A stretch of 64,000 nucleotides of DNA from Gammaproteobacteria bacterium (GTDB lineage Bacteria > Pseudomonadota > Gammaproteobacteria > Thiohalospirales > Thiohalospiraceae), in the NCBI GenBank assembly GCA_014762495.1, contig JABURT010000070.1, forward strand, positions 18,638 to 82,637, read 5' to 3'. This document shows, piece after piece, positions 50,909-59,771 of this stretch. Both the position numbers and the translations under genes were made by a program. Position 1 is the stretch's first letter; each line of letters starts with the position of its first letter. Under the pieces are notes generated by a model. The model had not been told where the DNA came from. It searched no databases and saw only the letters and a list, made by a program, of their open reading frames with translations.

Positions 50909-51244
50909 GGGCGATGACACTCCCTATTAGACCATCTGACTATACCAATTCATCCAGCGCTAATACTTATGTCTTTGTAAGCAATTGTAAAAACCTGTCT
51001 CGCATGGCGAGAGACGGGCACCTACGAAAGTGACGGCTATACTGCAAAGAACAGCAAGGTATTAGATATTATTGTAAATAAAATCAATTAGTTAAATGAT
51101 GGAGCAGGACAAGGTGTTGTTGATTCAGAGTGCGAACCGGCCCCGAGCTCGCTGATATACCTTATTTAGGGTATGTGATTCAGTTCACATTTGGTGTATC
51201 TATAAGCCCTGAGTGTTTACCAAAGAGTGTGTGAGGATAAAAGG
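50909..51244. other. 336-bp intergenic region before the 734-residue lipoprotein gene
   Basis: The region is AT-rich and diverges between the kinase pair and the lipoprotein gene. Apart from the CRP-type palindrome (51174-51189) and a TATAAG sequence at 51201-51206, I see no gene or stable hairpin. Confidence 0.5.
51174..51189. promoter_or_regulatory. CRP/Vfr-type palindrome upstream of the 51245 lipoprotein gene
   Basis: TGTGATTCAGTTCACA is a perfect TGTGA-N6-TCACA palindrome, about 63 bases before the ATG at 51245. Confidence 0.65.
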
Positions 51245-53449
51245 ATGATTAAAAAAATAATGACTGCCAGTGCTCTGTCGCTGGCCATGGCCGCCTGTGG
51301 TGGAGGCACGACCGATCAAACGACCACCGATATTACCTTGAGTGGAGTGATTTCGGCACCGACGGGTGTGGTGGCTCAGATGGAGCCCCGTACTTTCAAA
51401 TCCATGCTGGCTGAGGTCATGTTAGGCAAGGAATCGGCGGCCGTAACCACTGGCTGGAGTAATGTCGGTGCAGGTATTGATGTTAACTTGATTGAGATTG
51501 ATGCATCCGGTACACAGGTAGGCTCGGTCATAGCCAGTTCGACCACAGGTGCAGATGGCAGTTACAGTCTGACACTTCCCGAGACATTCAGTGCCGGGCC
51601 TGAATATGTTGTCAGGGCAGGTTCAGGCTCTACCGTTATCGATGCACGTGTAACAAATGTTGGTACAGTAAACGTTGACCCATCGACTGATGCGGCAAGT
51701 GACCTCGTTACTCAAGTTGCTAATGATTTGGGTGCGCTAAGCATTGATGAACTACAGATCATCCTTGAACTAGTACAGCAAACATTGGCCGATCTTGATG
51801 CATCAACCCTCGACTCGACAACCGTATCTGATGACATCATCACAGCTGTACAAAATGATCCGGATAGCTCGAATGTAATTAACAGTACAACTAGTACTGG
51901 AAAGGTGTGTGGAACGGTTAGGGATTCCAACGATACGGCCCTTGCCAATATCACTATTGTTGCACGTGATTATGGAAACTGGGTCACGCGCTCCAAGATA
52001 AAAACAAATAGCTCAGGTGCCTACTGCCTGAACCTGCCTAAGCAGGGAGATACAAATCCGGATGGAGGTACATTCAGCGGAGATTACATTCTTGGCGCGA
52101 TAAACCATACGAGTACTAGCATGGCTGCCAGTCAGTGGTGGACCAGTACCAGCGCCAGTGATACTGCGGGCGGCGGTGGTGCAAATAACCAGTTCGAAGC
52201 AGAAAAGGTACAGGTGACTGGTACCACTGAAGTACCAGGTAATTTCTACCTGTTTGCGAATGGAGCGCGGGTTGAGGGAACTGTTAGTGGACATGATAAT
52301 GGTGTGCCTGAGGGCGTGACCGTCCTATTACGTGAATATGACACCTTTAAACCACTCTCAGGTGCTCGAGTTAGTTCAGATGGCTCCTACCGTATCAATG
52401 TAAAACCAGGCGACTACATGTTGTCATACCGAAATTCAACAGCGCTTCCATACGCCTCTGAAATCTGGCGTGATAATAACGCTTCCGGTGTCGGTACCAG
52501 TGTAAATGCTCGAGATAGAAATCTTGCGTCACGCGAGTCAGTTAGTGCGGGTACAACATACACATATGACGTTACACTCGAAGCAGGAGAGTTAATTCAA
52601 GGAACTATTTACACAAACTCAAGTGCATCTACTACCGTATCTGGTTCTATAGTTAGAATAGATTTCCCGAACGGTTCAGGTGTTATTAATACATCTGAAA
52701 TAGTTGCCCGAGCGGGACGTGCTGAAACGCTACGATCCGACAAAGCTGGGAGGTTTCGACTATGGGTATATCCTTCGAACTACAATGTTATGGCTTATGG
52801 ACAAGTAAAAGCCGCTGATTTGACAGCTGTAGGTGTATCTTCAATCAATCTCGCATTTGCAGATGATGTGGCGACAATTAATGGAACGGTTTTTGCCGAA
52901 GATGGTTCAACGCCCGTTGCTGGAGCAGTAATGTTCCTAAAAGGACCCAACGGAAGTGGCACCTATGAGTTTTTACCTTCGAATGAGGATGGCACTTTTA
53001 CTCTTCACACGACGGTAAGCCAGAACCATGTTTTGAGTGCACGGCTCGATCATGATCCCAATTATGGTTCAGCAGTTTATGATGATGTCAGTAAAGACTA
53101 TCTCAGCGGGGTAAACTGGACTAGTGGGAACGCTCAGTTGGCTTTGACCGTAAACAATACTTATAACTTTACCGGTTCGCTCCCAACTTTGGGAACTTCA
53201 GGAGTTGGTTATCTTGATGGGACTACTGTGGGAGGCGGTCGAGTTAATATCCGTCTCGGTGGAGGTAATGTTGTCGTGATGCGTGCTCGGGGTGACGGTA
53301 GTTTCAAACTGAGTCTGCCTGTAGATGCCAACTATCAAATCATTGCCAGAGACACAGATGACAGTACGATATTGGCAAATTGCAGCGGTATCTCGATTGC
53401 CAATGCAGCTACTACAACGATCGACGTATCGGGTGGAGTTTGTCCCTGA
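51245..53449 (+). CDS. 734-residue lipoprotein with carboxypeptidase-regulatory-like repeats
   Basis: The product has a lipoprotein signal with the lipobox-like MAAC followed by GGG. An N-terminal helical stretch follows, and then several CarboxypepD-regulatory-like beta modules with recurring G-x-V-x-x-x-x-G and DGSYxLxL-type strands (DGSYSLTLPE, SGAYCLNLPK, DGSYRINVKPGDY, DGTFTLHT, DGSFKLSLPV). It is probably a surface-exposed structural or carbohydrate-interacting protein. From about 52400 the codons become clearly AT-richer than the flanks. The ATG at 51245 follows AGGATAAAAGG; the longer frame from 51227 is unlikely. A strong terminator follows. Confidence 0.82.
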   Translation: MIKKIMTASALSLAMAACGGGTTDQTTTDITLSGVISAPTGVVAQMEPRTFKSMLAEVMLGKESAAVTTGWSNVGAGIDVNLIEIDASGTQVGSVIASSTTGADGSYSLTLPETFSAGPEYVVRAGSGSTVIDARVTNVGTVNVDPSTDAASDLVTQVANDLGALSIDELQIILELVQQTLADLDASTLDSTTVSDDIITAVQNDPDSSNVINSTTSTGKVCGTVRDSNDTALANITIVARDYGNWVTRSKIKTNSSGAYCLNLPKQGDTNPDGGTFSGDYILGAINHTSTSMAASQWWTSTSASDTAGGGGANNQFEAEKVQVTGTTEVPGNFYLFANGARVEGTVSGHDNGVPEGVTVLLREYDTFKPLSGARVSSDGSYRINVKPGDYMLSYRNSTALPYASEIWRDNNASGVGTSVNARDRNLASRESVSAGTTYTYDVTLEAGELIQGTIYTNSSASTTVSGSIVRIDFPNGSGVINTSEIVARAGRAETLRSDKAGRFRLWVYPSNYNVMAYGQVKAADLTAVGVSSINLAFADDVATINGTVFAEDGSTPVAGAVMFLKGPNGSGTYEFLPSNEDGTFTLHTTVSQNHVLSARLDHDPNYGSAVYDDVSKDYLSGVNWTSGNAQLALTVNNTYNFTGSLPTLGTSGVGYLDGTTVGGGRVNIRLGGGNVVVMRARGDGSFKLSLPVDANYQIIARDTDDSTILANCSGISIANAATTTIDVSGGVCP

Positions 53450-53480
53450 TATTGACTAAAAATAAAGTATAGAGTCATAT

Positions 53481-53514
53481 ATCGGCCATCCGAAATACGG
53501 ATGGCCGATTTTTT
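53481..53514 (+). terminator. Rho-independent terminator of the 734-residue lipoprotein gene
   Basis: The perfect 12-base-pair stem ATCGGCCATCCG-aaata-CGGATGGCCGAT is followed by T residues. It lies between this gene and the convergent gpsA gene. Confidence 0.9.
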
Positions 53515-53546
53515 TGTGATAAATACTTAAGAGACGACTTAATAAG

Positions 53547-54551
53547 TCATTCGGTCTCAGGCTTGAGATCCCGATTTAGCAATGAAACCACTGCGTCTCT
53601 GGCCTCCAGTCCGTCATAGAGAACCCGGTAGACCGCTTCGATAATGGGCATTTCGACATTCTTGTGCTGGGCCAGTTTATATATCTCATTCGCGGTTTGA
53701 ATCCCTTCCACCACCTGGTCGATCTCTTTTAGTGCCTCGTCTGCATGTTTGCCCTGACCCAGAGCCATGCCGAAGCGACGGTTGCGCGACTGATCGTCGG
53801 TACAGGTGAGGACCAGGTCGCCGAGGCCCGCCAGGCCCATGAATGTCTCTTGTTTGCCGCCGACGGCCACACCCAGACGCATCATCTCCACCAGGCCTCG
53901 GGTGATGAGGGCGCTGCGGGTATTGGCGCCGTAGCCGAGACCGTCGGCGATGCCGGCGGCAATGGCGAGAACGTTCTTCACCGCGCCACCGACCTCGACA
54001 CCGGGGATATCGTCGGACGTGTAGGCGCGGAAGTTGTGTCCGTGCAGGCGCCGCGCCAGGTCCATGGCGAAGTACTCATCATTGGAGGCGACGGTGACGG
54101 CGGTGGGCAGGCCCTGGGCTACCTCCCTGGCGAAGGTGGGGCCGGAGACTACGGCCATGGGCCGCTCCCCCAGCTCCTCGGCAACCATTTCATGCAGCAG
54201 CTTGTGGCTGCCCTGCTCCAGGCCCTTGGTGGCCCAGCCGATGCGCGTGTCGTTCTTCAGCAAGGGCTGGATGGCGCGCAAGGTCTCGCGAAAGGCGTGG
54301 GAGGGGACAACGATGAGGAGGTCGTCCGCGCCCTGTACGCAGTCGAGGGCGGAAACCAGTTCCAGACCTTCGGGCAGAAGCACCCCGGGCAGGTAGCGAC
54401 GGTTCTCGCCCTCGGCCGACATGGTTTTGATCTGTTCCGGATCATGACCCCACAAAATCGTTTCGTTGCCATTGCGCGCCAGCTGGATGGCCAGGGCGCT
54501 GCCCCAGGAGCCGGCGCCGAGTACGACGATTTTGTGGGCATGGTGGGTCAT
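53547..54551 (-). CDS. gpsA: Glycerol-3-phosphate dehydrogenase [NAD(P)+]
   Basis: GpsA reduces dihydroxyacetone phosphate to sn-glycerol 3-phosphate, the backbone of phospholipids. The 334-residue protein begins MTHHAHKIVVLGAGSWGSAL (Rossmann NAD-binding motif) and has SGPTFAREVA, AVKNVLAIAAGIADG and the C-terminal ENEIYKL-type ANEIYKL. It starts four bases after secB, as in many proteobacteria, and is the last gene of the trxC-grxC-rhodanese-secB-gpsA unit on the minus strand. Confidence 0.96.
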   Translation of the reverse strand: MTHHAHKIVVLGAGSWGSALAIQLARNGNETILWGHDPEQIKTMSAEGENRRYLPGVLLPEGLELVSALDCVQGADDLLIVVPSHAFRETLRAIQPLLKNDTRIGWATKGLEQGSHKLLHEMVAEELGERPMAVVSGPTFAREVAQGLPTAVTVASNDEYFAMDLARRLHGHNFRAYTSDDIPGVEVGGAVKNVLAIAAGIADGLGYGANTRSALITRGLVEMMRLGVAVGGKQETFMGLAGLGDLVLTCTDDQSRNRRFGMALGQGKHADEALKEIDQVVEGIQTANEIYKLAQHKNVEMPIIEAVYRVLYDGLEARDAVVSLLNRDLKPETE

Positions 54552-54555
54552 GACA

Positions 54556-55002
54556 TTAATTGGCCTCGCCGGTCGGCTGGTTTTGCTGCGCGTAGAGGGC
54601 CTCGAAGTTGACCGGGTTGAGCAGCATCTGCGGGAAACCTGCGCGGCTCACGAGGTCGGAAATGGCCTCGCGGGCGTAGGGGAACAGAGTCGTAGGACAG
54701 AAGATACCCAGAATTTGTGACAGCTGATCCTCACCGAAACCGCTCAGCTCGAAGATACCGGCCTGCTGGACCTCACACAGGAAGGCGGTATCGCCTGCGC
54801 TTTTGGCGGTGACGGTAATGTGCAGGACGCATTCGTATAAATTATCGCCGATGCCCTGACCGTTGGTGGCCAGATCGATATTCACATCTGGCTGCCACTC
54901 CTTGGTGAAGATTTGCGGGGTGTTGGGAGTCTCCAGCGAGACATCCTTGAGGTAGATCTTCTGCAGGTTGACCGACTGCTCGTTCGGGTTCTGTTCTGAC
55001 AT
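54556..55002 (-). CDS. secB: Protein-export chaperone SecB
   Basis: SecB is the cytosolic tetrameric chaperone that delivers unfolded preproteins to SecA. The 148-residue product starts MSEQNPNEQSVNLQKIYLKD and contains NVDIDLATNGQGIGDNLYE-type segments (NIDLATNGQ) and CPTTLFPYAREAISDLVSRAGFP. Length is normal. It is encoded with gpsA and grxC, as in enteric bacteria. Confidence 0.96.
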   Translation of the reverse strand: MSEQNPNEQSVNLQKIYLKDVSLETPNTPQIFTKEWQPDVNIDLATNGQGIGDNLYECVLHITVTAKSAGDTAFLCEVQQAGIFELSGFGEDQLSQILGIFCPTTLFPYAREAISDLVSRAGFPQMLLNPVNFEALYAQQNQPTGEAN

Positions 55003-55074
55003 GGTCGCGGTTCCGTTGGATTTTGTGTTTGTCGGGCATTGTACACCGCAAGACCGTGGGATTGGCAGGGCAAG

Positions 55075-55512
55075 TCAGAGGTTTTGCCGTATCCAGCTCA
55101 TCAGGCCATTGGCGTCCAGGGCACCGGACATGCGTGCCGCCTCGCGGCCGTGTTTATAGAGGATCAGGGTCGGGATGCTGCGAATGCCGAACTGGGCCGA
55201 CAGGGTCTGTTCGGTCTCGGAGTTAAGCTTGGCCAGGCGAACCCTGGGCTCGAGCTGGGCCGCGGCCTGGGCGAAGGCCGGTGCCATCATCTTGCAGGGC
55301 CCGCACCATGAGGCCCAGAAGTCCACCACCACCGGGATGTCGCTGCGCTGGATATGTGGGGTGAAACTGGCGCCGTTCAGCTCCAGCGGTTTGCCCGTGA
55401 AAAGGGGCTGGTGGCACTTGCCGCATTTGCCCCCGGCCGCGAGCTTGTCGGCGGGGACGCGATTGATGCCGTTGCAGTGGGGGCAGACGATGTGAAGGGC
55501 GTCGGCGGCCAT
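55075..55512 (-). CDS. trxC: Thioredoxin TrxC (thioredoxin 2)
   Basis: The 145-residue protein carries an N-terminal zinc-ribbon (CPHC and CGKC pairs, residues about 10-33) and a thioredoxin fold with the active site WCGPC and cis-proline SIPTL. This is the TrxC type, usually a zinc-dependent cytosolic disulfide reductase. It lies 12 bases after grxC. Confidence 0.93.
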   Translation of the reverse strand: MAADALHIVCPHCNGINRVPADKLAAGGKCGKCHQPLFTGKPLELNGASFTPHIQRSDIPVVVDFWASWCGPCKMMAPAFAQAAAQLEPRVRLAKLNSETEQTLSAQFGIRSIPTLILYKHGREAARMSGALDANGLMSWIRQNL

Positions 55513-55524
55513 ATCTGGTTCGTT

Positions 55525-55788
55525 TTATTCAGTGCCCAGCAGCTTGTCCAGCTCTTCATCCATCTCCAGTTCGTACATCTCATCGCAGCCACCGATGTGT
55601 TTGCCGTTGATGAAGATCTGGGGGACGCTGGTGCCGCCGCTACGCTGCTCCATCTCGCTGCGCTTTTCGGGCTGCTGGTCGACCGGGATTTCGTTGTAGG
55701 CCACGCCCTTTTTGTCCAGCAGCATCTTGGCACGGACGCAGAAGGGGCAGAACTGGGTGGTGTAGATATCGATTTCGGGAGCACTCAT
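55525..55788 (-). CDS. grxC: Glutaredoxin 3
   Basis: The 87-residue protein has the active site CPFC (E. coli GrxC has CPYC), TSVPQIFINGKHIGGCDEM and a short thioredoxin fold. It reduces protein and glutathione disulfides with glutathione. It starts six bases after the rhodanese gene stop and precedes trxC. Confidence 0.94.
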   Translation of the reverse strand: MSAPEIDIYTTQFCPFCVRAKMLLDKKGVAYNEIPVDQQPEKRSEMEQRSGGTSVPQIFINGKHIGGCDEMYELEMDEELDKLLGTE

Positions 55789-55793
55789 GTCAA

Positions 55794-56207
55794 TTACTTC
55801 CTTGCCAGGGGCAGGTTGGCGCTGGTCCAGGCCATGACACCGCCTTTTAAATTATAGAGATTCTCGAAGCCGGCCTTACGCAGGATATTGAGCGCATGGC
55901 CGGAGCGGTTGCCGGAACGGCAGACCATGATCAGGGGACGGTCCTTGTACTTCTCAAGTTCCGAGGTCTTTTCCTTGAGGCTACCCAGGGGGATATGCAC
56001 GGAATCGCGTATCTTGCCCTCGCTCACCTCGCCCGCTTCGCGGACGTCGATGATGACCGCGTCATCATGGTTAATCTTCTGGATGGCCTGTTGTGGGCTG
56101 AGGTTATTGGCACCGCCTTTCTGGGTACGTCCGATCAGGAAAAGGACAATGGCCAGGGCCAGAAACAGATCCCAGTGACGGGTCGCGAAATCAATGTACT
56201 GTTCCAT
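55794..56207 (-). CDS. Membrane-anchored rhodanese-like sulfurtransferase
   Basis: The 137-residue protein has an N-terminal membrane helix (LFLALAIVLFLIG) and one rhodanese domain with the active-site loop CRSGNRSG, whose Cys can carry a persulfide. The organisation resembles YgaP/YibN-type rhodaneses. It begins the minus-strand unit with grxC, trxC, secB and gpsA. An ArsR-family regulator gene with two conserved-spacing cysteines lies 177 bases upstream on the same strand. Confidence 0.92.
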   Translation of the reverse strand: MEQYIDFATRHWDLFLALAIVLFLIGRTQKGGANNLSPQQAIQKINHDDAVIIDVREAGEVSEGKIRDSVHIPLGSLKEKTSELEKYKDRPLIMVCRSGNRSGHALNILRKAGFENLYNLKGGVMAWTSANLPLARK

Positions 56208-56383
56208 TCAGGCAAGGCTCCTTGGCTTCGAAGGTTGGAATTTAAGTAGGGGCTAATGATAGCGCCGCAGCGCCAATCTGCCTAGATCTCGGGCCAGGTA
56301 ATGGGGTTTCGGGCACGGTCTTCCGCCACTTCAGGTGGAGGAAAACAGCCGCTTTCCGGTGGACTGAATCCCGAATAGCGGGC

Positions 56384-56698
56384 TTACAGGGTGCAGAAGA
56401 CCTCGCGCATCATGCCGATGAGCTGCAGGGTGCGATTGTCGCCGACGCGATAGTAGACGCGGTTGGCGTCCTTGCGTGCGGCCAGGATTCCCTTGTCGCG
56501 CAGAATGGCCAGGTGTTGCGAGATATTGCTCTGTGAGGTCCCTACATTTTCGACGATGTCCTGCACACTGACCTCCTGGTCACCAAGTGTACATAGGATC
56601 TTCAAACGCAGAGGGTGAGACATGGCCTTGAGTGAGCGAGCGGCACGATCGATATCCTCGTCCCGTGTCATCAGGCTAAGGTGTTCAAGTTCCTTCAT
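56384..56698 (-). CDS. ArsR-family regulator, probable persulfide sensor (SqrR/BigR-like)
   Basis: The 104-residue winged-helix protein has AMSHPLRLKILCTLG and the recognition helix TSQSNISQHLAILRDKGIL. Its two cysteines, C36 and C102, are 66 residues apart, the same distance as the redox cysteines of SqrR (C41/C107) and BigR (C42/C108), quoted from memory. That supports sensing of persulfides rather than metals. It sits upstream of a membrane rhodanese gene, recalling E. coli YgaV/YgaP. The metal-binding ELCVC motif of ArsR is absent. Confidence 0.85.
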   Translation of the reverse strand: MKELEHLSLMTRDEDIDRAARSLKAMSHPLRLKILCTLGDQEVSVQDIVENVGTSQSNISQHLAILRDKGILAARKDANRVYYRVGDNRTLQLIGMMREVFCTL

Positions 56699-56910
56699 TC
56701 CAACTACCCCAGTTTAGGAAACACGCGCTAGGCGGGTGGTTTTATAAGTTGGTGATTTTTGCACCATTATTGTTCTATCACCCCTTTATATAATTACTTT
56801 CTTATTAAAACAATATACAATTGAGAAAAAATTTTTACGGGGGCTATTTCTTCACCTTATCATTGTCCCCCAAGCCCCGGTTGGCGCCTGTTCAGGTGCA
56901 ACCTTGACTG

Positions 56911-56925
56911 TTAGACTATGTCTAA
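56911..56925. promoter_or_regulatory. 15-base palindrome between arsR-type gene and gpmI
   Basis: TTAGAC-TAT-GTCTAA is a perfect inverted repeat in the divergent 56699-56959 region, 35 bases before gpmI. It could be an operator, perhaps for the ArsR-type regulator, but no consensus match is known to me. Confidence 0.35.
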
Positions 56926-56959
56926 AACATTACCCATTTATTGGTAACTTATAGAAAAT

Positions 56960-58507
56960 ATGGCACTCGAACACCGCCCCGTTGTGTTGGTAATCCTGGA
57001 TGGCTGGGGTTACCGGGAAGAATCTGAAAATAATGCGATCGTACTGGCCGACACGCCAGTCTGGGACAAGCTGTGGAGTGAGCACCCGCATACCCTGATC
57101 CGTGGTTCGGGTGCGGAGGTCGGTCTGCCCGCCGGGCAGATGGGTAACTCCGAGGTGGGGCACCTCAACCTTGGCGCAGGCCGCGTGGTATACCAGGAGT
57201 TTACCCGCGTCAGCCGCGCCATCCAGACCGGCTCCTTCTTCAGCAACCAGACCCTCACCGATCCGGTGGATACCGCTATCGCCACCGACAAGGCCGTGCA
57301 CATACTCGGCCTGCTGTCACCCGGTGGCGTACACAGCCACGAGGAGCAAATCCACGCCATGGTCAAGCTGGCGGTGGATCGCGGTGCCAAGAAGGTCTAT
57401 CTGCACGCCTTTCTCGACGGCCGTGACACCGCGCCCAAGAGTGCCGGCGATTCCATCAGCCTGATAGAGCAGAAGTTTGATGAGTACGGTGGTGGCCGCA
57501 TCGCCTCCATCATCGGTCGCTATTACGCCATGGACCGTGACCACCGCTGGCCGCGTATCCAGGCCGCCTATGACCTCATTACCGCGGCCAAGGCCGAACA
57601 CACCGCAAAGACTGCCCTGGAAGGCCTTGAAATGGCCTATGGTCGCGGGGAAACCGACGAGTTCGTCGAGGCCACCACCGTGATCCCACAGGGCGAGGAG
57701 CCGGTTAAGATCGAAGATGGCGATGTGGTTATCTTCATGAATTACCGTTCCGATCGCGCGCGCCAGATCACACGCCCCTTCATTGAGGATGATTTCGATG
57801 GTTTTGAGCGTGCGACGTGCCCCAAGCTGTCACACTTCGTCACCCTGACGGAGTACAAGTCCGATTTTGACGTCGAGGTGGCCTTTCCGCCCGAGCGCCT
57901 GACCAACGGCTTTGGTGAGTACATCTCCAATCTCGGCCTGCACCAGTTGCGAATTGCCGAAACCGAGAAATATGCCCACGTCACCTTCTTCTTCAACGGC
58001 GGCATCGAGGAGCCATACGAGGGTGAGGACCGCATCCTGGTCAACTCACCCAACGTGGCCACCTATGATCTGCAGCCGGAGATGAATGCCCCCGAACTCA
58101 CCGAAAAGCTGGTGGAGGCCATCGGCAGCGGCAAGTACGATGCGATTATCTGCAACTACGCCAATCCCGACATGGTCGGGCACACCGGAAATCTGGAAGC
58201 CACCATCAATGCGATCCAGGCCCTCGATACTTGCGTCAAGCAGGTGGTGGATGCCGTGCAGGCGGCCGGTGGCGAGATGCTGATCACCGCCGATCACGGT
58301 AATGCCGAGATGATGCGCAACCACGAGACCGGCCAGGCCCATACCGCGCATACCGTGAACCCGGTGCCGCTGATATATATAGGGCGCCAGGCCGAGATCG
58401 CCGAAAGCGGTGCGCTATGCGACCTTGCCCCGACCATGCTCTATCTCATGGGCATCGAGCAGCCCAGCGAAATGAACGGTCGCTGCCTGGTCAACGTCGA
58501 CGTCTGA
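56960..58507 (+). CDS. gpmI: 2,3-bisphosphoglycerate-independent phosphoglycerate mutase
   Basis: GpmI interconverts 3- and 2-phosphoglycerate in glycolysis and gluconeogenesis using two manganese ions. The 515-residue protein has [35 protein letters not shown] with the catalytic Ser, and late metal motifs [13 protein letters not shown] and [11 protein letters not shown]. Length is standard. It lies upstream of the envC-type and ctpA genes on the same strand, the order seen in many gammaproteobacteria. Confidence 0.97.
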   Translation: MALEHRPVVLVILDGWGYREESENNAIVLADTPVWDKLWSEHPHTLIRGSGAEVGLPAGQMGNSEVGHLNLGAGRVVYQEFTRVSRAIQTGSFFSNQTLTDPVDTAIATDKAVHILGLLSPGGVHSHEEQIHAMVKLAVDRGAKKVYLHAFLDGRDTAPKSAGDSISLIEQKFDEYGGGRIASIIGRYYAMDRDHRWPRIQAAYDLITAAKAEHTAKTALEGLEMAYGRGETDEFVEATTVIPQGEEPVKIEDGDVVIFMNYRSDRARQITRPFIEDDFDGFERATCPKLSHFVTLTEYKSDFDVEVAFPPERLTNGFGEYISNLGLHQLRIAETEKYAHVTFFFNGGIEEPYEGEDRILVNSPNVATYDLQPEMNAPELTEKLVEAIGSGKYDAIICNYANPDMVGHTGNLEATINAIQALDTCVKQVVDAVQAAGGEMLITADHGNAEMMRNHETGQAHTAHTVNPVPLIYIGRQAEIAESGALCDLAPTMLYLMGIEQPSEMNGRCLVNVDV

Positions 58508-58524
58508 ACCACCGGGGGACAGGG

Positions 58525-59697
58525 ATGCCTCCCTCCGCTAACATAGGTGGCGTGATTAAGACGAGCCGCGTCATTATAGCCCTGTTGCCCCTTTGCCTCC
58601 TGCCCATGCCGGTGCAGGCGGACAGCGATCCCCATCTGACCGCCCAGCAACTCAAACAGCTGCGTCGCAACATCGATGACATCCAGCAACAGCTCACCCG
58701 CATGCGTGGCGAGGCAGACCGTACCGAGCAGCTATTACGCAAGACGGAGCTGCGCATCGATCGTCTGACCCGCTCCATACGCAAACTCGATGGCGAGATC
58801 CGCCAGCAGCAGGACGAGCTTGAGAGCATTGGCCGCAAGATGGGCCAGGAACGTCGCAATCTGCAGCAGAACCGTGAGGAGCTCACGGAGCAGGTGCGTG
58901 CGGCCTACATCAGCGGCCAGGAGGCCTACCTCAAGATGTTGCTCAACCAGCGCGATCCCCAGGTCCTGGGTCGCATGCTGGTCTATTACGATTACGTCAA
59001 CCGTGCCCGTGCGGACGAAATCGGCAAGGCCAGGGATGCGCTTACCGAGTTGCGTGAGTTGAACCGTCGCCAACAGCAGGCCCAGGAACGCCTGCAGGGA
59101 CTGCGTACGCGTCACGAGTCCGAACGTGTCGAGCTGGGCGAGAAGCGCTCGCAACGTAAGCAATTGCTGGCCGAGCTTTCAACCGAGATCGAAGACAAGG
59201 AGGTGGAGCTGGCCCGCCTGCGCGCCGATGAGAGTCGGCTGCAGCGCCTGCTGAACGATCTCACCACGGCCTTGTCTGACATCCCGACCGTGCCTGATCA
59301 GCAGGCGCCCTTCGCCTCACTCAAGGGACGTCTGAGCTGGCCCTTGCAGGGCCGGATCGAAGCGGGCTATGGCAGCAAACGTAGCCGTAACCTGCGCTGG
59401 AAGGGCGTGGTGCTGGATGGGCCCGAGGGCGCCGAGGTCCGCGCCATCTCACACGGCCGCGTGGCCTTCTCGGACTGGCTGCGAGGCTATGGCCTGCTCA
59501 CCATCATTGACCACGGTGACGGATACATGAGCCTGTATGGACAGAACCAAAGCCTCTACAAGAACACCGGCGACTGGGTCAGTCGCGATGAAGTCATTGC
59601 CCGTGCCGGCGAGACCGATACGGAGCGCGGGCGCCTCTATTTCGAGATCCGCCATCGTGGACAGCCCGTCGACCCGGCAAGGTGGTGTCGCAGATAG
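58525..59697 (+). CDS. envC: EnvC-type murein hydrolase activator
   Basis: The 390-residue protein has a signal peptide (IIALLPLCLLPMPVQA), a long coiled coil (about 40-275) and a C-terminal LytM-like domain. The LytM active-site residues are missing: the usual HxGxD is KGVVLDG here, and the HxH is replaced in YFEIRHRG. This is typical of EnvC, which activates amidases at the septum rather than cutting peptidoglycan. The ATG at 58525 is used; a GTG at 58552 would also precede a good signal peptide. It lies 17 bases after gpmI. Confidence 0.9.
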   Translation: MPPSANIGGVIKTSRVIIALLPLCLLPMPVQADSDPHLTAQQLKQLRRNIDDIQQQLTRMRGEADRTEQLLRKTELRIDRLTRSIRKLDGEIRQQQDELESIGRKMGQERRNLQQNREELTEQVRAAYISGQEAYLKMLLNQRDPQVLGRMLVYYDYVNRARADEIGKARDALTELRELNRRQQQAQERLQGLRTRHESERVELGEKRSQRKQLLAELSTEIEDKEVELARLRADESRLQRLLNDLTTALSDIPTVPDQQAPFASLKGRLSWPLQGRIEAGYGSKRSRNLRWKGVVLDGPEGAEVRAISHGRVAFSDWLRGYGLLTIIDHGDGYMSLYGQNQSLYKNTGDWVSRDEVIARAGETDTERGRLYFEIRHRGQPVDPARWCRR

Positions 59698-59771
59698 ACC
59701 GCACACGGGTATACTGTAGGAAATTGGATTGATGCCGGTGCGATCACTCGTAGCGGTTGCAGGAGATAATG

